A stretch of DNA of 9,152 bases from a bacterium (GTDB lineage Bacteria; Margulisbacteria; Marinamargulisbacteria; JAAEMD01): the NCBI GenBank assembly GCA_024225875.1, contig JAAEMD010000180.1:1-9152 (forward strand), given 5' to 3'. The position numbers and the translations under genes are program-made. This document shows, piece by piece, positions 4,318 to 9,152 of this stretch (positions are counted from its first letter, which is position 1; every line of letters begins with the position of its first letter). The notes below the pieces were generated by a model, which saw nothing but the letters and a program-made list of their open reading frames with translations, had not been told where the DNA came from and ran no database searches.

Positions 4318-7200
4318 TTACCATGTTAAGATCATCTGGTTAACAAAAGGAGTCCTGTTAAAACGATACGTTCTAAGGTTAGCCCTTATCTGCAAATTAT
4401 AGAATACAGCACTTGGTGGCAGTACCCAGGTATAGTCTATATTGGCGGTACTGTTGACAGGTATCACTGGAGAACTGGTTACTGTCCTGCCATTAAAGAT
4501 CAGAGACAGATACACTTCAGAATGATTTCCGTTTAATGAAGGTGGAAAATCAGGAATGATATTTTCTTCATCAAAAATTTTTACAGAAAGTGTTTTATAA
4601 ACCGTGTATAGATTCGTAGTGATTGCTGGAGAAGTTATACTTCCGGTAACCAGATAATACTCAAAACATCCGGCATTTAGTGTTGTTATCACATCTCCAA
4701 ATATTGTGCTCCTGGTCTTAACGATTGAATCTATTGCATTAGATGAAGGGTGAAGGAAGTAGTTATTATTGCCAGCATCATAAAAAATCTCAGCAGTTGG
4801 TGTTATATCAATCATCGGATCGGAATAAAAGTCTCCGGTACCTGAAATTTTAGGTGAGCAGTTATTAAAATAGGTATTATATAAAAAAGCCTGGTTAGTA
4901 TTACTGGCACTTATTCCTGTAGATGCAGTGTCGCTGGTAATTATATTCCTGTATAAATAAACCTTAGAGTTTGAGCCGGTTATATTAATGCCTTTTGTAT
5001 TGTTAACTAATGTGCAGTTATATATATGTACCGGGGAGGATGAGTTGATATCAATTGCGGAATTGAAATCTTTTATTAATAAATCATGCATTGACACTCC
5101 GTTTTTAGTGTCTATGTCTATCGCATTTGATGAGCTGTTACCTAACAGAGACAGATTTTCTATACGGCAGTTTTCCTGTAATGATACAGCTTCTGATGAG
5201 GGGCAGGAAAGTATACTTTCATCTGCGCATATACCTGATATAAGCATATCTTTTCTGAAATTTAATGCGGCTGTCAGGTTATACTGACCTGATCCAAAAT
5301 ATATAAAGTCGCCAGGCCAGGCACTGTCAAGCTTGTTCTGGATAGCAGTGGTCAGATCAGAAGGGAAAATTTGGATTAACTCTCTTTTACCGTTTCGACC
5401 TGCATAAGGCCCTCCATTAAGACCTGTATCACTCCTTTGAGTTCCTTTACAGACTTCGTCATTTCCGATTTCAGCACTATAATAATTGTCTTGAATACTT
5501 ACATTTCCACCGTCGATCAGTGGGTTATCAACGGCAGTAGTGCCTTGTAATTTATAGTTGTAATCATTTTGAAAATAAGGATCTGTCTGGCCCCATATAT
5601 AAGAATTATTATCAGTTATATTATTGCTTCCTTGATTCATTGAGCCAAGGAAATGGACCCATCCGGAGTCAGCTACCAGATTGTAATCGGCGTTAACATT
5701 ATTTCCAAAAAATGAAAGGATGCCTAATCTGTTATGGAAGATAGCGTTATTGTATATTGATGCAGCAACATTGCTGGCTGCATATATGCCAACAGCATCC
5801 ATGTTACGGATAATATTATTAATAATAAGGCCACTAAAATCATCAAGATACAAACCATGTTTACCATTGACGACAATGTTATTTCTAAAATCTATATTAG
5901 AGCTGTTATTTATCTTTATATTTACCTTTTCTGCATTTGATGTATAGAATCTGTTACGGTATATCTTTAAAGAGCCTGGTGATGATGTGATAAAAGCAGC
6001 ATTTACATTGGCACTAACAGAATTTCCCTGAATTATACCAGTAGAGTTTGAAATATATATTGCCTGGTGTGAATCGGAGAATTTGCAGTTTGTAATTTTA
6101 AAATCATTTATATCTTCAGCTTTTATACCATAACCCAGAGCATTAATACCTTTTAATGTAAATCCATCGATACTGGTATTATTTTCCATTGTGAAAATTG
6201 TGTCATGTTCACCGGCATTTACATTAATAACAGTTTCATATAATTCAGTGTTTCTTGACCAGTTTTCGTTTTCATAGCCACCATATAATTTTATTCCAGG
6301 AAATAGATAGAGGCTTTCGGTATAGCCTCCGCTTTTTTTGGCCACTAATATTTCGTTGCCTGAGACAGCTGCATTTATGGCATTTTGAATCGTATAAAAA
6401 TATTTTCCAGTATTTCTTATCTTAACTGTCTGTTCTGGTTTTATGATAGCAGAGCCATCTTCATCTGACGCAGGGAAGCCCGGATCTTCAGACTCTATAG
6501 TAGTGTTTGAGGTTGTAAAGCCTGTATAAGGCAGTGTTTCTTTGAATGAATATGAATTGTTTTCAGGATCATGTGCTATTCCAAATGAAATAGTCCCTGG
6601 TTCAGATAGCGTGGATTTTTTAAGATCAATAAGGGAATGTTTAACATATTCTTCTCCCTGTTCTGTTCTGGTAATTATTACCCTGACTGCTAAAATTTCA
6701 GAGTGATTAACAGGGTATTTAATGTTATTGGGGGATGCAACCTGTATATATTCCGGGTTCTCTGAATAAGTAGTGAACGATATTTTACTTACATTATCTA
6801 TAACAAGTTCTGGTGAGCTGGTAACAGAATACTCATGAAAGGTTGCGACAACGGAATTTTCATTGCTGAATAATACATTGGAACCAAAGGCAGATCTATT
6901 GCTTAGTGAATTTTTATATACAGTAATAATTACATCGTTATCATCTTTATACTGAAGATAGCCGTCATTATTACTGGATATTGAAACATCTATTATTTTT
7001 TTCGCATTTTTTAAACGTGAGTTTAATACAGGGATTGTTGTATGTTGTTCTTTGGCCATACGTAAGGCCTTATGACCTTGAGACCAGGTTTGTAAGGCAA
7101 TATTTAGTGCCTGGTAAAATGAAGTTGCAATTATGGCAATAATTGTGAATGCTATAATTGCCTCAAGAAGAGTAAAACCTTTTTTCTGGTTTATATTCAT
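4318..7200 (-). CDS. GspJ-like minor pseudopilin fused to two beta-helix modules
   Basis: This 960-residue protein begins with a short leader and a class-III prepilin site: KKG8|FTLLE, Glu13 at +5, then a hydrophobic helix to about residue 35. Residues 1 to ~205 resemble a PulJ/GspJ-type minor pseudopilin, normally about 200 aa. After a Ser/Thr/Glu linker come two right-handed parallel beta-helix modules, at about 263-600 and 610-848. Each opens with an IQNAI..A..G..I-type entry segment (YTIQNAINAA; TAIQNKLDSA) and continues with Asn-rich turns (NNIV, NNII, YNNAI, YRNII). Each closes with a DP...Y.L.....ID element (PLIDGG; NAIDSI), the second followed by NAGCFEYY. The last ~110 residues look like a beta-sandwich. 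Its start overlaps the GspI-like gene by four bases (ATGA). It probably sits at a pilus or pseudopilus tip as an adhesin or glycan-binding subunit; a lyase or hydrolase activity is possible, but no catalytic residues were identified. Confidence 0.85.
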   Translation of the reverse strand: MNINQKKGFTLLEAIIAFTIIAIIATSFYQALNIALQTWSQGHKALRMAKEQHTTIPVLNSRLKNAKKIIDVSISSNNDGYLQYKDDNDVIITVYKNSLSNRSAFGSNVLFSNENSVVATFHEYSVTSSPELVIDNVSKISFTTYSENPEYIQVASPNNIKYPVNHSEILAVRVIITRTEQGEEYVKHSLIDLKKSTLSEPGTISFGIAHDPENNSYSFKETLPYTGFTTSNTTIESEDPGFPASDEDGSAIIKPEQTVKIRNTGKYFYTIQNAINAAVSGNEILVAKKSGGYTESLYLFPGIKLYGGYENENWSRNTELYETVINVNAGEHDTIFTMENNTSIDGFTLKGINALGYGIKAEDINDFKITNCKFSDSHQAIYISNSTGIIQGNSVSANVNAAFITSSPGSLKIYRNRFYTSNAEKVNIKINNSSNIDFRNNIVVNGKHGLYLDDFSGLIINNIIRNMDAVGIYAASNVAASIYNNAIFHNRLGILSFFGNNVNADYNLVADSGWVHFLGSMNQGSNNITDNNSYIWGQTDPYFQNDYNYKLQGTTAVDNPLIDGGNVSIQDNYYSAEIGNDEVCKGTQRSDTGLNGGPYAGRNGKRELIQIFPSDLTTAIQNKLDSAWPGDFIYFGSGQYNLTAALNFRKDMLISGICADESILSCPSSEAVSLQENCRIENLSLLGNSSSNAIDIDTKNGVSMHDLLIKDFNSAIDINSSSPVHIYNCTLVNNTKGINITGSNSKVYLYRNIITSDTASTGISASNTNQAFLYNTYFNNCSPKISGTGDFYSDPMIDITPTAEIFYDAGNNNYFLHPSSNAIDSIVKTRSTIFGDVITTLNAGCFEYYLVTGSITSPAITTNLYTVYKTLSVKIFDEENIIPDFPPSLNGNHSEVYLSLIFNGRTVTSSPVIPVNSTANIDYTWVLPPSAVFYNLQIRANLRTYRFNRTPFVNQMILTW

Positions 7201-7688
7201 AAGTCTCTTTTTTCAGTAATAATAGTTGAAAATGTGTAAGCATTTTCTGACACATCTCTTGTTTTATCAAGATCTTCGTCATACCAGACCCAGACTTGAA
7301 TAACAGCACTGTAATTTCTGCTTACTGTTTCCCAGAATTTAATTGTAGTTTTGTAGTGATCCGTGATGTTTTCGTCCTGTGCAATTAGAGAACTGGCCCA
7401 TGGCAGCTTGTTAACTCTGATTTCTCCGGTAAGTTCCAGATCCTGACCTTCTAGAAAGTGTTCAATACGCCTGTGTTTATTTTCTGGAGCAAAACTCACC
7501 CACCTGAATAGATATTCACCAATATACTCTGTTATCATAATCAATTTTGTTTTATCTTTTATTTGTTGAGTAGCTTTTAGCAGTTCAGGCATAACAGGTA
7601 CTAATGATGTAGCAACAATGCCCAGTATCCCCAAAGCGATTATTGTCTCCAGGTAAAAACTTCCCGCCAGTCTCTTTTTCTTATTCAT
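7197..7688 (-). CDS. GspI/PilV-like minor pseudopilin
   Basis: This 163-residue protein has a 9-residue basic leader (MNKKKRLAG) and a class-III prepilin cleavage site, G9|SFYLE, with Glu14 at +5. A hydrophobic helix (TIIALGILGIVATSLVPVM) follows. The soluble part is short and Trp-rich (TIKFWETV, VWVWYDED). Length, N-terminus and position between GspH-like and GspJ-like genes fit GspI/PilV-type minor pseudopilins, which help start the tip complex with GspJ. The start overlaps the end of the GspH-like gene by eight bases, and its TGA overlaps the next ATG, so the three are probably translationally coupled. The upstream ribosome binding site is weak, which fits coupling. The specific I-type assignment rests mainly on gene order. 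Confidence 0.8.
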   Translation of the reverse strand: MNKKKRLAGSFYLETIIALGILGIVATSLVPVMPELLKATQQIKDKTKLIMITEYIGEYLFRWVSFAPENKHRRIEHFLEGQDLELTGEIRVNKLPWASSLIAQDENITDHYKTTIKFWETVSRNYSAVIQVWVWYDEDLDKTRDVSENAYTFSTIITEKRDL

Positions 7689-8166
7689 ATCTTATTAGTT
7701 GACATGACCCTGAGTTAGGGAATATGACAATATCAGATGTTGTGGTTTCTGAATTTCTAAAAGTGATAATACATTTTGGTGTGACTATGCTTCCTCCGCC
7801 CGCTGTTTTAAATTGAGCAAGTCCTTGAGGAGTATAAGCAATTGTTTTTATTGTAGGATTAGCAGTTACATAAATGCCTGTTTTTATATCTATGTAATCA
7901 AGGATTTGTAAATCATCCATTATTTTTATTTGCTTTGGCAGGTAAGAGCTTTCAATATCGAGTTCAACCGCGATCTCTTTATTCATAGACAAGGCATAAC
8001 TTCTAGCAAGATCAATTATGGACTTTGCTTTTTCAGAGGTTGTTTGAAGACTGATTTTTGCTCGATGACTTGAATATTTAGGGAAAGTAATGAAAGATAT
8101 CACAGATACTATAAAGAGTACTATAATAAGTTCTATTACGGAAATGCCATCTTTGTTTTTTGCCAT
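7681..8166 (-). CDS. GspH/FimT-like minor pseudopilin
   Basis: This is a 161-residue protein when started at the ATG at 8166, which has AGGGG eight bases upstream. A longer start at 8187 would place that ribosome site inside the gene. The N-terminus is MAKNKDG7|ISVIE, with Glu12 at +5, then a hydrophobic helix (LIIVLFIVSVISFITF). A helical stretch with ARSYALSMNKEIAVEL and a beta-rich C-terminus with IVIFPNSGSC follow. An F-P-x-x-G element near the end is typical of GspH/FimT domains. The role would be a minor subunit of a type II secretion pseudopilus or type IV pilus. It is the first gene of the overlapping H-I-J trio and lies 207 bases after the major pilin-like gene. A cleavage-site Gly after Asp is acceptable. 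Confidence 0.82.
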   Translation of the reverse strand: MAKNKDGISVIELIIVLFIVSVISFITFPKYSSHRAKISLQTTSEKAKSIIDLARSYALSMNKEIAVELDIESSYLPKQIKIMDDLQILDYIDIKTGIYVTANPTIKTIAYTPQGLAQFKTAGGGSIVTPKCIITFRNSETTTSDIVIFPNSGSCQLIRYE

Positions 8167-8174
8167 TATTTTTA

Positions 8175-8179
8175 CCCCT
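8175..8179 (-). promoter_or_regulatory. Ribosome binding site that sets the GspH-like start
   Basis: On the - strand AGGGG is followed by eight bases and then ATG at 8166. This supports the MAKNKDG start over the longer in-frame MYTGVKI start, and it leaves the 6-residue leader plus Gly expected of a prepilin. Confidence 0.8.
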
Positions 8180-8373
8180 GTGTACATAAGGTATTCTGCC
8201 AGGACTGATTATTAAAGCTGATTCTGCTATCTTTATCTATTTCAGGTAGAAAGTATTTATATGCTATGGTAATTATGTCTGTATTGTAATTTACACCTGA
8301 TAGTTATTTTACACAAAGAAGCTTTTACTGATAATGATTTTAGAACTTTTTAGCTGGTAATCATACGTTTAAA

Positions 8374-8736
8374 CTAATCGTCCTCATGTCCGGAATGTTT
8401 TACTATTCTACCTGATGAAATTGTCCATGTAGAACCCTGGTTACAGGTTGAAGGAACACCATCGGGAAAATAGGCAGTTGAATCGACAGCTAAAGGGCCG
8501 GAAGAAATAGTCCACTCATCAGAAGTCATTTCTGCTGGATACTGGTTAGTGTTGAAATAAAACAGTTCAAGCTGTGTATTCACTGCCTGGCGTTCTGCTC
8601 TGTGTGCGGATTTCTTTGCAGCTCCTGAAGATGTGATAAATCTTGGTAAAACAACAGCCGCTAATATGCCGATAATAGTTACTACTATAAGCATTTCCAT
8701 AAGTGTAAAACCTTTATTTCTTTTAAATTTTTTCAT
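8374..8736 (-). CDS. Type IV pilin / GspG-like major subunit
   Basis: This 120-residue protein has a basic leader (MKKFKRNKG) cut at G9|FTLMEMLIVV, with Glu14 at +5, and the canonical hydrophobic helix IIGILAAVVLPRF. The mature protein is about 111 aa, small like GspG or ComGC-type pilins. The segment AVNTQLELFYFNTNQYPAEM fits the helix and Y-P turn usual in this group. The C-terminal YFPDGVPSTCNQGSTW... resembles the small-pilin ending with a single Cys. It would be the main shaft subunit of the fibre whose minor subunits follow at 8166-4318. A ribosome-site-like AGAGGGG is present, about 11 bases before the ATG. The gene ends with TAG, and no clear terminator separates it from the minor pilin genes. 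G-type and PilA-type pilins cannot be told apart here without the assembly machinery. Confidence 0.87.
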   Translation of the reverse strand: MKKFKRNKGFTLMEMLIVVTIIGILAAVVLPRFITSSGAAKKSAHRAERQAVNTQLELFYFNTNQYPAEMTSDEWTISSGPLAVDSTAYFPDGVPSTCNQGSTWTISSGRIVKHSGHEDD

Positions 8737-8747
8737 GACAGATCACA

Positions 8748-8754
8748 CCCCTCT
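8748..8754 (-). promoter_or_regulatory. Ribosome binding site of the major pilin gene
   Basis: AGAGGGG on the - strand lies 11 bases before the ATG at 8736. The spacing is a little long, but no other site or start codon is better. Confidence 0.6.
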
Positions 8755-9063
8755 TAAAATCAATTTTTAATAATTTGGATGAAAAAAATACTAAAGCCAC
8801 TGAAATGTATAAGCTGAATAAGTCAAATGAATCCAATTATATGTATTTCTGCAACAATATTATATTTCCCTTATTTATAGATATTTAAACATTTTTTATA
8901 ATAAGTATTATATGGTTAATATTTTTGAAAATCAAATCATGTTTGTGTAATTTGTTGTCTTTAGAAATCGGATTATTATAGTTGTCAGGCTACAGTAAAA
9001 ACTCTGCTGTTTTTTAAAATACGGGCATAATTTTGTCCTTCTGGATAAACGCAGGTACAGGTG
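8755..9063. other. Leader of the pilin operon; AT-rich, no gene seen
   Basis: No open frame of meaningful length occurs on either strand. The - strand should hold the pilin promoter. A TATAAT on that strand (8836-8841) is a possible -10, but I see no good -35 at the right distance and no clear sigma54 GG/GC pair. The part from about 8984 shows faint similarity to the duplicated flanks of the paralogs. Confidence 0.4.
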
Positions 9064-9090
9064 TTCTACCGGCAGGTACAACCGGTAGAA
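9064..9090. repeat. Perfect 9-bp inverted repeat with 9-base loop
   Basis: TTCTACCGG (9064-9072) and CCGGTAGAA (9082-9090) are exact reverse complements. On the + strand an A-run follows; on the - strand no T-run follows, so this is not a canonical terminator. CAGGTACA in the loop (9073-9080) also occurs just upstream (9052-9059). It is a GC-rich island in AT-rich surroundings and could be an operator or a structured RNA element. Confidence 0.5.
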
Positions 9091-9152
9091 AAAAGGATTT
9101 ATATTAAGCTTCAGGTGATATTTTAAAGATAAATATAAAAGATGATTTGCCT

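Noticed and set aside
4988..5947. Two + strand open frames inside the large pseudopilin gene
   Set aside because: They are shadows of a beta-helix coding sequence with low-complexity codon use, and have no ribosome binding sites.
2..9152. CRISPR array, insertion sequence or tRNA/rRNA genes
   Set aside because: I looked for spaced identical repeats, transposase motifs with terminal inverted repeats, and conserved RNA segments, and found none.

Overview
The window is AT-rich and bacterial. It holds two convergent gene blocks. The class-III type IV prepilin signals (Gly | hydrophobic residue, Glu at +5) in four genes point to a bacterium with a type II secretion or type IV pilus-like system, most likely diderm. 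TGA is used as a normal stop (7197-7199), so the standard bacterial code applies. I cannot assign a phylum. Eukaryote-style prenylation motifs at the ends of two proteins suggest, but do not prove, a lifestyle in contact with eukaryotic cells.

Left block, + strand (2-3879): three tandem paralogs of a protein family I do not recognise. The first is cut by the window edge. The second (410 aa) and third (412 aa) are complete, and both begin MNKI behind good ribosome binding sites. All three carry a conserved block near the C-terminus (core DID[LI]S[RK]L.D), then a divergent, sometimes repetitive acidic linker. Paralogs 1 and 2 end in FKCCRIM and FKCCRIQ, which fit a CaaX box or a Rab-like CCxxx end. 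In paralog 3 the codon matching the first Cys is TGA, and the bases after it would encode Cys-Gln-Val-Leu and then TAA. This motif is therefore lost, conditionally added, or decaying. The 3' flanks of paralogs 2 and 3 are themselves a duplicated element of about 110 bp.

Middle (about 3880-4317): the second copy of the duplicated flank, a perfect 9-bp inverted repeat, and about 290 bases in which I see no convincing gene.

Right block, - strand (8736 down to 4318): a pseudopilin cluster in the order GspG/PilA-like, GspH-like, GspI-like, GspJ-like. The last three overlap and are very probably translationally coupled. The GspJ-like protein is unusual. At 960 aa it carries, after a normal pseudopilin N-terminus, two consecutive parallel beta-helix modules and a terminal beta-rich domain. 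It would be a plausible tip adhesin or glycan-binding subunit. No ATPase, secretin, platform protein or prepilin peptidase is in the window, so the cluster must use machinery encoded elsewhere.

The far right (8737-9152) holds the leader of the pilin operon, a perfect 9-bp inverted repeat, and a faint similarity to the duplicated flank seen in the left block.
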